NCBI RefSeq assembly: GCF_001611555.1
Contig: NZ_LSGP01000025.1
Coordinates: 1-64,000 of the forward strand
DNA from: Anaerosporomusa subterranea
GTDB lineage: Bacteria; Bacillota; Negativicutes; Sporomusales; Acetonemataceae
Length of the DNA: 64,000 nucleotides
Direction: 5' to 3'
Shown here: in pieces, positions 8,856 to 17,844 of the stretch
Position numbering within the stretch: the first letter of the stretch is position 1
Layout: each line of letters opens with the position of its first letter
Notes under the pieces: generated by a model
What the model saw: the letters and a program-made list of their open reading frames with translations, nothing else
The model's database searches: none
What the model was told of the DNA's origin: nothing
Position numbers and translations under genes: made by a program

Positions 8856-9683
8856 ATGCCGCGTCCAATGTGGAGCGGATCGATCAGCTTCGGTTTAATT
8901 AATATCCCAGTTAAGCTGTTTAACGCAGTCAAGCGAAAAACCATTCACTTTCATCAATTACGCGCTTCAGACGGTTGCCGCATCCGGCTAAAGAAGATCT
9001 GCGAAGCTGATGGCAACGAAGTCACGTCTGAAGAAATTGTCAAAGGCTATGAAGTATCTCCCGATCAGTACGTGACCGTCACAGCCAGCGAATTAGAGTC
9101 AGCTATGCCCAAAACAAACCGGGCGATTGAAATCGATGATTTTGTTGTCTTAGACCAAATTGATCCACTGTATTTTGAGCAGCCATATTATCTCACTCCT
9201 GACAAAGGAGCGGCGAAAGCGTATTCTTTGCTGCTGTCTGCACTAAAGAAGACAAACAAGGTCGCAGTTGCCCGATTTATTCTGCGCAACAAGCAATACC
9301 TGTGTGCGATCCGGCCATCTGGCGATATGCGGGCGCTCACACTGTCCACCATGCTATATGCTGATGAAATTATCAGTTCTGAGGAATTGGACGAACTACC
9401 GACAACTGATGCGCAGCCAAGTGAGCGGGAAATGACCATGGCAGTGCAGTTGATCGAATCACTGACGGCTGACTTCCAACCGGCAAAATACCATGACGAC
9501 TATCGTAAGCAAGTCCTGGCCTTGTTAGAAAAGAAAGCTGAAGGGCAAGTAATCACCACTCAGCCTGCTGCTGCCCCGGCAGGCAAAGTCATTGACCTGA
9601 TGGCCGCCCTTGAAGCGAGTCTGGCGGCAGTAAAGAAACCGGAAAAAGCGAAAAGCGGAAGGAAGAAAGAACGTGCCCGCTAA
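8856..9683 (+). CDS. ku: Ku homodimeric DNA-end-binding protein
   Basis: The 275-aa bacterial Ku begins MPRPMWSGSISFGLI and continues with the conserved strand IPVKLFNAV. It forms a ring-shaped dimer on DNA ends and recruits the ligase. The last 35 residues are lysine- and alanine-rich, the usual basic tail that aids DNA threading and LigD contact. AAGGAGG precedes the ATG. Its 3' end overlaps the polymerase gene by 11 bp, which implies translational coupling. Confidence 0.95.
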   Translation: MPRPMWSGSISFGLINIPVKLFNAVKRKTIHFHQLRASDGCRIRLKKICEADGNEVTSEEIVKGYEVSPDQYVTVTASELESAMPKTNRAIEIDDFVVLDQIDPLYFEQPYYLTPDKGAAKAYSLLLSALKKTNKVAVARFILRNKQYLCAIRPSGDMRALTLSTMLYADEIISSEELDELPTTDAQPSEREMTMAVQLIESLTADFQPAKYHDDYRKQVLALLEKKAEGQVITTQPAAAPAGKVIDLMAALEASLAAVKKPEKAKSGRKKERAR

Positions 9684-10692
9684 TAGTATAATAACCGTTC
9701 AAGGCGTCGACTTGAAGCTAACCAATCTGGATAAAGTGTTTTACGCTGATGGTTTTACCAAAGGCCAGGTTCTTGACTACTATATCCGGATAGCGCCGGT
9801 TCTGTTACCCCATATTGCGGATCGACCGATGAGCCTAAAGCGCTATCCGCATGGGGCTGAGGGAAAATTCTTTTATCAGAAAGAATGTCCGGCCAATCGT
9901 CCGCAGTGGTTTACGACGATGCCGGTCTGGAGCGACGGTCGAGGCAAGCACATCAACTTCTGTGTCATAGACAGTCTGCCCTCACTCATATGGTCAGCCA
10001 ATATGGCTGTGTTGGAACTGCATCCATCATTATCCCGCATCACGAATATTTCCCGCCCAGCGGTGTTAGTGTTTGATCTTGATCCTGGTGAGCCAGCTTC
10101 AATGATCGAGTGCGCCGAAGTTGGCTTGTTGCTACGTTCAGTATTAGCAGCTTATGGCTTAGATTCGTTTCCCAAAACATCAGGCTCCAAAGGATTGCAG
10201 GTTTACGCGCCGTTAAATACTGCCTGCGACTATGAGCAAACAAAAAGCTTTGCCCAACAGTTGGCAAAAGCCTTGGAAGCTAGCCGTCCTGACTTGATTG
10301 TAGCCAAAATGCGAAAAGAGCTGCGGGTGGGTAAGGTATTCATCGACTGGAGCCAAAATGACGAACATAAAACAACCGTCTCCGTCTATTCGCTCCGAGC
10401 AAAAGCGAGGCCTACCGCCTCCGCTCCGGTAATGTGGGGGGAAGTGGAAAAAGTCTTAAAAACACGTAATCCTTTATTAATCGACTTTACTAGTCAGCAA
10501 GTATTAGACCGAGTTGATAAGTATGGCGACTTATTTTCAGAAGTGTTGACCTTACAGCAGAAATTGCCCGCACTAGACAATAAAAAAGTGACGACCAAAG
10601 AGGCCGCCACTAGACGTTCAAATAAACGTGGCTATTCTTATGACGAAGCCAACGCGCCAAACAGCTTGTCTGCTCTCGAGAGCAACCACTAG
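9673..10692 (+). CDS. ligD (polymerase domain): NHEJ primase-polymerase (LigD polymerase domain)
   Basis: The 339-aa archaeo-eukaryotic primase-like enzyme fills and extends broken ends. It has the LigD-Pol signature MSLKRYPHG, the metal-binding aspartates in LVFDLDPGE and the catalytic-region motifs SGSKGLQVY and VFIDWSQN. The start is GTG inside the end of ku, with GGAAGGAAG upstream. No nuclease (phosphoesterase) domain is present here or in the ligase, so end trimming must come from another enzyme. The 3' end overlaps convergent thrC by 4 bp. Confidence 0.92.
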   Translation: MPANSIITVQGVDLKLTNLDKVFYADGFTKGQVLDYYIRIAPVLLPHIADRPMSLKRYPHGAEGKFFYQKECPANRPQWFTTMPVWSDGRGKHINFCVIDSLPSLIWSANMAVLELHPSLSRITNISRPAVLVFDLDPGEPASMIECAEVGLLLRSVLAAYGLDSFPKTSGSKGLQVYAPLNTACDYEQTKSFAQQLAKALEASRPDLIVAKMRKELRVGKVFIDWSQNDEHKTTVSVYSLRAKARPTASAPVMWGEVEKVLKTRNPLLIDFTSQQVLDRVDKYGDLFSEVLTLQQKLPALDNKKVTTKEAATRRSNKRGYSYDEANAPNSLSALESNH

Positions 10693-12185
10693 CCAATTAG
10701 TGTTCTTTCGACCAGACTTCCCATCTCGCCCTTCTGACATGTTTGGTAATGCCGTATGGGCTTATTGGCCAAAGCAGCCAACGCCGCCGGGATCGGCAAG
10801 CCGGTCAGACTAGATAGCCGGTCTAATAATTCAAGCCCTTGATTTGCATCTGACTGGGGCTTGCCTTCTAATGCTTCAAGCACACTGTCGCAAAACTTGA
10901 ACGGGCTGGCAGTAGACACGATCACACACGGATTCGTATCTCCTGTCACTTGACTATAACGTTCAAATGCATGCCAGGCAACCGCCGTATGCGGATCAAG
11001 CAGATATTGCCACTGCTCATAGACAGTCTTGATCGTATTCTTGGTAGTGACATCATCTGACCAATCAGCCCAGAAAAGGCTGGAAACTGCCTGCCGGACA
11101 GCATTATCAACCTGATAGCGTCCAGTAGCATTGAGTTCAGACTGCCAACCACTTACTTTGACAGTGTTTCCTCCAGACAGATGATACAATAGTCTTTCCA
11201 AATTACTTGAAACCAGTATATCCATGGATGGAGACAGTGTTTTATGGAAAGGCCGATTCCGGTCATAGACGCCGCTGGTGATAAACTCTGTCAATACATT
11301 GTTCTGATTGGAAGCGCAAATCAGCCTACCAATCGGCAGGCCCATTTGTTTTGCATAATAGCCTGCCAGTATATTGCCAAAGTTGCCTGTCGGTACTGCA
11401 AAGTTCACCGGCTTGCCAATAGCAACTCGTCCTGACTGGACCATATCGGCATATGCACTAAAGTAATAAACGATTTGCGGCAATAGGCGACCCCAATTAA
11501 TCGAGTTGGCCGAAGATAGCCGAATACCCTGATCGGCCAAGTTTGCGCTGAGTACCGAATCAGCGAAAATAGTTTTTACACCGGTTTGTGCGTCGTCAAA
11601 ATTGCCTTGCACCGCAACGACAGAAACATTTTCACCCTCCTGTGTCACCATTTGCAGCCGTTGCACCTGACTAACCCCATCGAGAGGATAAAAAACGATG
11701 ATTTCTGTTCTCTTAACATCGCGGAAGCCTTCCAGTGCCGCTTTGCCTGTGTCGCCGGATGTCGCAACTAAAATAGCTATCTTGTCATCGTGATCAGTTT
11801 TTGCCAACGCAACAGATAAAAGCTGTGGCAACAGTTGTAACGCCATATCTTTAAAGGCGGCCGTAGGTCCGTGCCATAATTCAAGCAAAGCCGGCCCCTC
11901 TTCAATTAGCTTAACCGGCGCTATGGCAGTTGTAGAAAACTTAGCAGCCCCGTATGCGTTTGACACGCACGCATCCAGCTCAAGTTCGGTAAAATCCGGT
12001 AGAAACAGTGCCATAATTGCTTTTGCGCGTTCCGGGTAATCAAGCTTTGCCAAACTCTGAATAAACAACTCATCAATTTTTGGCATGTGGGCGGGTACAT
12101 ACAATCCTCCGTCAGGAGCAATTCCCGCAATAATTGCTTGAGCGGCTGTTGTCTCTTGCGACCAGCCTCGCGTGCTATGATACAT
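10689..12185 (-). CDS. thrC: Threonine synthase
   Basis: The 498-aa PLP enzyme converts O-phosphohomoserine to threonine, the last step of the pathway. The N-terminus MYHSTRGW is typical of the long (fungal/E. coli type) class. The PLP-binding lysine is K112 in the AAFKDMALQ motif. A glycine-rich phosphate loop is visible (SGDTGKAAL). GGGGGAAGC precedes the ATG. hom and thrB are not nearby. A MITE-like element separates it from the upstream B3/B4 gene. Confidence 0.95.
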   Translation of the reverse strand: MYHSTRGWSQETTAAQAIIAGIAPDGGLYVPAHMPKIDELFIQSLAKLDYPERAKAIMALFLPDFTELELDACVSNAYGAAKFSTTAIAPVKLIEEGPALLELWHGPTAAFKDMALQLLPQLLSVALAKTDHDDKIAILVATSGDTGKAALEGFRDVKRTEIIVFYPLDGVSQVQRLQMVTQEGENVSVVAVQGNFDDAQTGVKTIFADSVLSANLADQGIRLSSANSINWGRLLPQIVYYFSAYADMVQSGRVAIGKPVNFAVPTGNFGNILAGYYAKQMGLPIGRLICASNQNNVLTEFITSGVYDRNRPFHKTLSPSMDILVSSNLERLLYHLSGGNTVKVSGWQSELNATGRYQVDNAVRQAVSSLFWADWSDDVTTKNTIKTVYEQWQYLLDPHTAVAWHAFERYSQVTGDTNPCVIVSTASPFKFCDSVLEALEGKPQSDANQGLELLDRLSSLTGLPIPAALAALANKPIRHYQTCQKGEMGSLVERTLIG

Positions 12186-12203
12186 GCTTCCCCCACCCTT
12201 TTA

Positions 12204-12329
12204 GAGGCTGTTACAAAACGCCCATATGCGTCGTTACCAGAGCCGTCGGTCTCCTCAACGTACCGTAACTGTACGCCTCCGGGCCCGCCGTCTCTGGTGC
12301 CTAGCCTCTGGACATTTTCTAACAGCCTC
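12204..12329. repeat. MITE-like intergenic element, copy B
   Basis: The 126-bp element is bounded by perfect 10-bp inverted repeats GAGGCTGTTA and TAACAGCCTC. Inside, on the minus strand, are CTAGGC, CCGGAGGCGTA and TACGTTGAGGA, the same ordered blocks as in 22-175. It has no coding capacity and no transposase. It lies in the thrC upstream region and may carry thrC regulatory signals. Confidence 0.65.
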
Positions 12330-12375
12330 CTTTCTTTTATGGTTGCGTGTTTTTTGAAACACGCCTTTTAAATCA

Positions 12376-13053
12376 TTAGGCTCGCACTATGTTTTGCGAG
12401 ACGACTTGTCCACTATTATAACGAACCATCATATCGGCTGTAAAGTCCATCATATCATTTAAAGCAGAGTCTGATACTTCTTCATCAACGTAGATTACGG
12501 AGAGCAAATTAGTCGAACTCAAATTAACCGCTGTTCGCAAATTATCTGCTGTAGGATTACCGAAAACGCCTAGATTGTCGGTTAGAAATGGTTTTCCTTC
12601 CGCTGTTATCGTGTTACCGCTGACACCGATATAGCTCCCACCGCTTGCCATTTGATAGCAGATATCCCCTTGAATCTCAGCAGCATCATACAGACCAAAT
12701 GGCAGCAGAAACTTTATCGAGCAGTAATTGTTAACATCTACCGCACTATTGACATAGTATACACCTTTGTTTTGCAGCACTCTACGGACAAGCGCCTCTG
12801 AGGCCGGACGATAACGCGATGGATCAAACGCCATCTTCTTGTACATACTGCGGACAGCTAGTATGCGTGGCAATTTAGGTAGTATATCCAATTGGTATGC
12901 GTCAGAAGCTTCCTGCTGCAACTTGATAAATTCTTGCGTCAAAGCTGGAGTCGCGCCTCTGACTGTGACCTGTTCAAATAAAATACAGCCTAAGCGGCAA
13001 CCAGGAACCTTTTTCGCTATGCTCTCATCAATGGTAATACGTTTCAAGTTCAA
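12376..13053 (-). CDS. B3/B4 tRNA-binding domain protein
   Basis: The 225-aa stand-alone homologue of the B3/B4 editing domain of the phenylalanyl-tRNA synthetase beta chain has the typical RRVLQNKG and NNYCSIKFLLPFGLYD stretches. Stand-alone copies may bind or edit mischarged tRNA; this one is uncharacterised. The start is TTG with GGAGG six bases upstream. It lies downstream of ybaK, itself a tRNA-deacylase gene, which supports a shared tRNA quality-control theme. Confidence 0.8.
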   Translation of the reverse strand: MNLKRITIDESIAKKVPGCRLGCILFEQVTVRGATPALTQEFIKLQQEASDAYQLDILPKLPRILAVRSMYKKMAFDPSRYRPASEALVRRVLQNKGVYYVNSAVDVNNYCSIKFLLPFGLYDAAEIQGDICYQMASGGSYIGVSGNTITAEGKPFLTDNLGVFGNPTADNLRTAVNLSSTNLLSVIYVDEEVSDSALNDMMDFTADMMVRYNSGQVVSQNIVRA

Positions 13054-13095
13054 CTGCCGCCTCCTCCCATAAAACTAAATTGCTACAGCTACTGT

Positions 13096-13569
13096 CTAGC
13101 GGACGAGATCGTGTAGGCTCGCACGGGTCGCGGCAGCCAGTTGTTGTGCTGCCAGAAGTAGTTGACAGCCCCTAACACCAGCGCTGATAGAAATGACCGG
13201 CCAGCGGTTCGCACTTTCATCCAGGAATACGGGATAATGCTTTTTGGCGCCCAGCGGTGAAACTCCGCCCCGGATATAACCAGTTAAGGGCTGAACCTCC
13301 TTGAGCGGCACCAACTCAGCTTTTTTGTTCCCGCTCACGGCAGCTAGCTTCTTTAGGTCTAACTCACTTTCGCCTGGAACGCAGGCGAATAGTACACCCG
13401 TCTTATCACCGCGAACAACCAACGTTTTAAAAACTTGTCCTGGAGGCAGGCCGACCTTATCAGCCACAGATTCTGCACCTAAATCGGCCTCGTCAACCTC
13501 ATATTCTTTAAGCTCATACTTAATCCCCAGTCCGTCGAGAAACCGAGCGGCATTTGTCTTTTTCATCAT
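13096..13569 (-). CDS. ybaK: Cys-tRNA(Pro) deacylase, YbaK family
   Basis: The 157-aa YbaK/EbsC-type trans-editing factor hydrolyses mischarged Cys-tRNA(Pro). Conserved features include KTNAARFLD at the N-terminus, [14 protein letters not shown], and a [10 protein letters not shown] loop near 101-110. The length is typical. The gene starts 9 bp after the DUF362 gene, so the two are cotranscribed. A second, more distant YbaK-family gene is at 57282. Confidence 0.9.
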   Translation of the reverse strand: MMKKTNAARFLDGLGIKYELKEYEVDEADLGAESVADKVGLPPGQVFKTLVVRGDKTGVLFACVPGESELDLKKLAAVSGNKKAELVPLKEVQPLTGYIRGGVSPLGAKKHYPVFLDESANRWPVISISAGVRGCQLLLAAQQLAAATRASLHDLVR

Positions 13570-13577
13570 CTACCTAC

Positions 13578-14651
13578 TCAACCGACTGTGATAAGCTCAT
13601 ACTGCAAACTTCCCATGCCAATTTTAGCGGCATGATTAATTTGAATAGTGGCATCGTGATGTTTATAGGCCATCTCAGCTAACGTCTTTCCATTAACCTG
13701 GGCAGTTAAATCAAGTGTAGCCCTATCAATCGCCACCGGATCAGCCGATGCTAGTATGCCTATATCAGGTATGAACTTTTTTTGGTTGACGCTAAAGCAA
13801 TCGCAGTCTTTCGTCATATCAATCAGTACATTAAAGAAAAAGCTTTTCCCCAGTTTATTTTTAATCGTTCCATAGGCATGTTCAGCCATACTTTTTTGCA
13901 TATAGCCCGATTCAGCACCCCAATCATAGCTAACAGCATCAAAGCGGCAAACCGCCAAGCACTCCCCACAGCCTATGCACTTTTCGGTTTCGATGTATGC
14001 TTTGCCGTTCTTTTCGATGATCGCGCTTTCCGGACACCATTGAATGCATTTCTGGCAGTATTTGCATGTTTTTTCAATGATTTCGGGTGACATAGCGGAA
14101 TGTTGGCGCATTTTCCCCATGCGGCTGGCTAATCCCATGCCAAGATTCTTCAAACATGCTCCCAAACCAGCCGCCGGGTGGCCGGTCGGATGGGATACGA
14201 CAAATAGCGAATCGGCACCAACAACTTCACGTGCAACCTTAACAGACTCATGTAATTCCCCGTGTATAACCACCTCTTGCTCGCTAGTGCCAGTCAGTCC
14301 GTCAGACATGATAAAGGGAGCGCCTACCCCATCAATGCCGAAACCATGTTTATGAGCATGCAAGAGATGCTTGACTGCGTTCTCTCGTTCTCCCTTGTAT
14401 AAGGTTGAAGTCTCAGTCAGAAACGCCAGTCCACCCTTGGCTTTCACTTTTTCAACCAGTTCCCGAATTAGCTCCGGTTTGATATGGGTGGTATTCTTTT
14501 TCTCCCCGACATGCAGTTTAATTGCAACAAAATCCTGGGCGTCGAAAACTTGATCCGCACCTGAAGCCTGATAGATTGTTTTCATCGCATCAGCTTGTTG
14601 TTGAACCGAAAGGCCGTTAGCAACAGGCAGAAAATATACTTTTGAACTCAT
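13578..14651 (-). CDS. DUF362 protein with two 4Fe-4S clusters
   Basis: The 357-aa protein has an N-terminal DUF362 domain (about 1-180) and a ferredoxin insert with two CX2CX2CX3C motifs (C196, C199, C202, C206 and C225, C228, C231, C235). A further DUF362 part follows. It is predicted to be a cytoplasmic iron-sulfur electron carrier or oxidoreductase subunit; no substrate is known for the family. GGAGAG precedes the ATG. It heads the cluster with ybaK and the B3/B4 gene. Confidence 0.85.
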   Translation of the reverse strand: MSSKVYFLPVANGLSVQQQADAMKTIYQASGADQVFDAQDFVAIKLHVGEKKNTTHIKPELIRELVEKVKAKGGLAFLTETSTLYKGERENAVKHLLHAHKHGFGIDGVGAPFIMSDGLTGTSEQEVVIHGELHESVKVAREVVGADSLFVVSHPTGHPAAGLGACLKNLGMGLASRMGKMRQHSAMSPEIIEKTCKYCQKCIQWCPESAIIEKNGKAYIETEKCIGCGECLAVCRFDAVSYDWGAESGYMQKSMAEHAYGTIKNKLGKSFFFNVLIDMTKDCDCFSVNQKKFIPDIGILASADPVAIDRATLDLTAQVNGKTLAEMAYKHHDATIQINHAAKIGMGSLQYELITVG

Positions 14652-14709
14652 CTCGTCACTCTCCTAACTCTTTATAAGAAATAAGGCAGCGCGGTTTCCC
14701 GCGCCGCTC

Positions 14710-14970
14710 CTAAAACTCCAGTGTCATATGTTTGACTTTAACTTCGGGAATTGCCTCCAGTTCTTTTTGCAACTCTTGGAGCGGGATCTCGTCGCCGCAA
14801 AGTTGCAGAAGGATGAGTCCATGCGGGGAACAGGAGTCTAAGGCCGCATCGTGCAGGCCGAGCCGCACTCGGATGTAGCAGCCATACTTGGTAAGGACGT
14901 CTTGAACCTTTACAGCGGTCTCTGTTCGTTTTGCCTGTAGAATCGCCATAATCACTGGACAATGGTTCAT
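14710..14970 (-). CDS. TM1266-like ACT-fold small protein
   Basis: The 86-aa protein has the beta-alpha-beta-beta-alpha-beta pattern of the ACT-like iron-only-hydrogenase-system regulator family (TM1266 type). Supporting stretches are VQDVLTKYGCYIRVRLGLHD and the final beta strand VKVKHMTLEF. A clear relative sits beside hydG at 39186. An ATG 39 bases further upstream is in frame, but GGAGGG lies eight bases before the chosen ATG. The ligand is unknown. Confidence 0.6.
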   Translation of the reverse strand: MNHCPVIMAILQAKRTETAVKVQDVLTKYGCYIRVRLGLHDAALDSCSPHGLILLQLCGDEIPLQELQKELEAIPEVKVKHMTLEF

Positions 14971-15094
14971 CAAGGATCCCTCCAACTCAACTTTCTTATT
15001 CATGTTCATTCCATATATTGACCAAAAATCCTGCTAACTATAACCAGCCGTTTAAACAAAATTTGACAAACTGCACCCAGGCATTGAAGCAAAC

Positions 15095-15937
15095 TCACCG
15101 TGTCGGCTGATTAGTGGCATACATGCCGAGATTCTTTAGCCAGAGACTGTTGGCAGCTACCATGCGCAGCGCCTCAGCTACTGGCGGCTGACTCATGGTT
15201 CCATCAAGATCAATAAAAAAGATATACTCGCCAAGACCCGTACGTGCCGGGCGTGATTCAATACGAGTAAGATTAACACCGCGCTTAGCAAATTCAGAAA
15301 GCATATCATACAGTGTTCCCGGTTTATCGCCACGGATACGACATACGAGTGACATTTTCGTCGCACCAGCTGTCTCCGGTTGCCGGCTAAGAGCGACAAA
15401 GCGGGTCTGATTGCAATATGTGTCTTGAATCTCCTGTTCTAGAAGACGCAGGCCGAATAATTGTCCGGCCCGAGTGCTAGCGATCGCCGCATCGATGAGT
15501 CCATTTGCCACCATCTCCGCCGCAGCGGCTGTACTCTCGACAGCCCTAATCGCAGCATTGGGATAATGCTGCGCCAGATAGCGGCGACATTGTGCTAAGG
15601 CTTGTGAGTGAGAGGCAATGGTTTTAACCGTAGCTAAGCTATCCTTAGCAAATAATGAATGACGGATGGGAAGAATGATTTCACGAACAATAAATAACTC
15701 CACATCGTGAGCTAGTGTGTCCAGCGTAATATTAACAGAGCCCTCTAGCGAATTTTCCAAGGGAACGACTCCGCGCTCTACTTGACCTTCTGCCACCGCT
15801 CGAATCACAGCATGAATATCAGAGAACGGCCTAACACTTGCACCGATTATCTGCTGTGAAAAGAGTAGCGCGGCTTCTTCACTATAAGTGCCAGCCGGAC
15901 CTAAATAGCCAATCCGTATATCTGTATTTTGCTGCAT
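15095..15937 (-). CDS. pheA: Prephenate dehydratase
   Basis: The 280-aa monofunctional enzyme converts prephenate to phenylpyruvate for phenylalanine synthesis. It has the dehydratase core (GYLGPAGTYSEEAA at the start, catalytic TRF motif in NQTRFVALSR) and a C-terminal ACT domain with ESRP (LTRIESRPARTG) for feedback by phenylalanine. No chorismate mutase domain is fused. The ATG with AAGGAG 9 bases upstream is preferred over an in-frame start seven codons earlier. It is immediately downstream of the GntR-pyruvate-kinase regulator gene and is likely cotranscribed with it. Confidence 0.93.
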   Translation of the reverse strand: MQQNTDIRIGYLGPAGTYSEEAALLFSQQIIGASVRPFSDIHAVIRAVAEGQVERGVVPLENSLEGSVNITLDTLAHDVELFIVREIILPIRHSLFAKDSLATVKTIASHSQALAQCRRYLAQHYPNAAIRAVESTAAAAEMVANGLIDAAIASTRAGQLFGLRLLEQEIQDTYCNQTRFVALSRQPETAGATKMSLVCRIRGDKPGTLYDMLSEFAKRGVNLTRIESRPARTGLGEYIFFIDLDGTMSQPPVAEALRMVAANSLWLKNLGMYATNQPTR

Positions 15938-15950
15938 ATACTTTTTCTCC

Positions 15951-17633
15951 TTAACCAAGATTGACCCAGCCCCGAAAGATCAGGCCTCTCATAATATCCA
16001 TAGTTATCTGTTCATCTTCCAGCAACAATTGTGTTGCCTCTGAAGCCCCGATAATTGCCGGTTTTCCTAATGACAAACAACTAATCGCTGCATGCGAGGA
16101 AAATCCGCCTTCCTCCACAATCACCCCAGCTGCCTCTTGCAGCAGCGGTACATGTTCTGCATCAGTACCTGAAACAACGAGGATTTTATTGGTTACGTTT
16201 TTCGTCAGATCAAGACTTGAACGAATCAGAGTCACGCGGCCGCTGACAATTCCTTCGCCCACACCTTGTCCTTTTAAGATAACATCACCAACAGTGATCA
16301 GTTGAATCGAATGACGGGAATCCTGTACATCCATATTGCCAATGACGCCGACAACCGAGTCACCATCATGCAAATATCCTGCCTGCAAACAAGTGTCAAC
16401 AGAAAGCTGCATTACGCTTTCCTGTCGCATCGTGCGCCGTGACAGTAGTGGCTGAACTCCCCAGACAAGACGAAGCCGGCGGGCGACCTGTGGATTTTGT
16501 GTTACTGCCAGTATCGGAGGCCCTTGATGATACTTGGCGAGCAGACGCGGCGTCAGACCTGTCTCAGTTGGCACAACAAATGCGACCGCCTTCATCGCTG
16601 CAGCCGCTTGCGCTGCCGAAGCGCAAAGCGCATTAGCAACCGGACTGGCGAGCATCCGCCCACCCCGCAGTTCGCTGCGGCTGATTAACTTCTCTTGCGC
16701 AGTCGAGGCAGCGTCTCGCAACATGTTTAGCGCGTCGACGGGATATTTCTGGGCAGCACCGCCGGTTCGAACATAGACCCCATCACACCCCAGCAATACC
16801 GCCCGGGAAATTGCGTCACTACCCGGGCTTGATCCATATTGAGCCGTTTCTTCCAGTCTTATCGCCAAATATACTTGCTTGCCACTAAGACAGCAACGAC
16901 TAATGACCTCAGGCAAAGTTGTTTGCGCATGTTCCCATGCCTCAGCATCTAGTATTACTCCGTCAGATACACGAATGATGGTTTCGACGCTCTCGCGTGC
17001 TGCATCGTTGCATAAAGCGAAAACTTGCATCTGGCTGCCCTCTGTATCAAGAGTCTGTCTGACTGCAAGCACATCATCAAGCGATCGCACGCCAGCAATC
17101 ACTACGCCGTCAATTTTAGCGGCTGCGATCAGTTGCATTCTTTCCACCAGCGCCGGATCAGCAATAGATACTTCAGCAAGAATTGGTGCTAAAACAGCGG
17201 CATCATGCGCCGCTTGCCAAACTGCTCGGATTTGACGCGACCAACCGCTCGAGTCCATCTCCTCAAACGGCAGGGCTACACCATCCATGCCTCGCAGCAA
17301 CAATGACTTTAGCGTCTTAATGCCCCACCCCGCTTCAGCGCAAAGAATCACCTTAGCGTGACACTGTTTAATAAACTCATCTAAAGCGACTGTTTTATTG
17401 CCTGCAACATAATAGCCGCTGCCGCCGCGGACCTCGATCAAACCAACATATTCTAAGGCGGTCAACGCTTCCCTGACCGAAGAACGACTGACATTGAACA
17501 GGGCACTAAGTTCCTTTTCGCTCGGCAACCGATCACCACAACGATAATGATCGTTCTCGATCGCCTGCCGCAAATACTCGGCAATTGCCCGGTAGCTTTT
17601 CTCCGATCCTGATCGCCCTTGTACTTCTTCCAT
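15951..17633 (-). CDS. GntR-HTH / degenerate pyruvate kinase / PEP-swivel fusion regulator
   Basis: The 560-aa protein has three parts: a GntR winged helix (12-76, LPSEKELSALFNVSRSSVRE), a pyruvate-kinase-like barrel and C-terminal domain (93-435, ending with a recognisable ARRLRLVWGV), and a PEP-utilising phosphohistidine swivel (450-555, GGFSSHAAI, H514). Kinase chemistry should be lost: the ARLNFSHG motif is replaced at 119-126, the KIEN lysine and glutamate align with L207 and N209, RGDLG is gone, and no B domain is present. The swivel histidine is retained. ATG 17633 has GGGAG eight bases upstream. It is divergent from pckA, so PEP- or pyruvate-responsive control is inferred. Confidence 0.8.
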   Translation of the reverse strand: MEEVQGRSGSEKSYRAIAEYLRQAIENDHYRCGDRLPSEKELSALFNVSRSSVREALTALEYVGLIEVRGGSGYYVAGNKTVALDEFIKQCHAKVILCAEAGWGIKTLKSLLLRGMDGVALPFEEMDSSGWSRQIRAVWQAAHDAAVLAPILAEVSIADPALVERMQLIAAAKIDGVVIAGVRSLDDVLAVRQTLDTEGSQMQVFALCNDAARESVETIIRVSDGVILDAEAWEHAQTTLPEVISRCCLSGKQVYLAIRLEETAQYGSSPGSDAISRAVLLGCDGVYVRTGGAAQKYPVDALNMLRDAASTAQEKLISRSELRGGRMLASPVANALCASAAQAAAAMKAVAFVVPTETGLTPRLLAKYHQGPPILAVTQNPQVARRLRLVWGVQPLLSRRTMRQESVMQLSVDTCLQAGYLHDGDSVVGVIGNMDVQDSRHSIQLITVGDVILKGQGVGEGIVSGRVTLIRSSLDLTKNVTNKILVVSGTDAEHVPLLQEAAGVIVEEGGFSSHAAISCLSLGKPAIIGASEATQLLLEDEQITMDIMRGLIFRGWVNLG

Positions 17634-17666
17634 ACTATCCGCTCCCATCAACTTTTGTTGACTTAA

Positions 17667-17698
17667 TGGATATACACTATATTCGATTTATGTATCCA
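17667..17698. promoter_or_regulatory. Inverted repeat in the regulator/pckA intergenic region
   Basis: TGGATATACA and, 12 bases on, TATGTATCCA match as an inverted repeat at 8 of 10 positions. It lies just upstream of the fusion-regulator gene and is a candidate autoregulatory site. Confidence 0.35.
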
Positions 17699-17737
17699 CG
17701 TACCTGCTTATTAATCAATTTAATTATCAAATATCAC

Positions 17738-17766
17738 TTGTAGGATAGCAATGATCATACTATAAT
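17738..17766 (+). promoter_or_regulatory. Sigma-A promoter of pckA
   Basis: -35 TTGTAG (17738-17743), a 17-base spacer and a perfect -10 TATAAT (17761-17766). The start is expected near 17773. Confidence 0.65.
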
Positions 17767-17777
17767 ATAGTTAAATG

Positions 17778-17788
17778 TTGTCAGACAG
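17778..17788. promoter_or_regulatory. Candidate GntR operator TTGTCAGACAG
   Basis: This fits the FadR-subfamily half-site pattern (TNGT-N3-ACN). It lies at about +5 to +15 of the pckA transcript, a position suited to repression. The divergent GntR-type regulator is the obvious candidate to bind it. Inference only. Confidence 0.4.
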
Positions 17789-17844
17789 ATCCTCTTATTG
17801 GGGATTCTGTGAAAATTTAACTGACAAAGAAAAGGAGGGGTATT

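Noticed and set aside
12087-12371. A 94-codon plus-strand frame covering the MITE-like element and the thrC start
   Set aside because: It runs through the repeat and antisense to thrC; no ribosome site, no homology.
15961-16305. A 114-codon plus-strand frame inside the fusion-regulator gene
   Set aside because: Antisense shadow of a conserved gene. The start lacks a Shine-Dalgarno sequence and the product resembles nothing.
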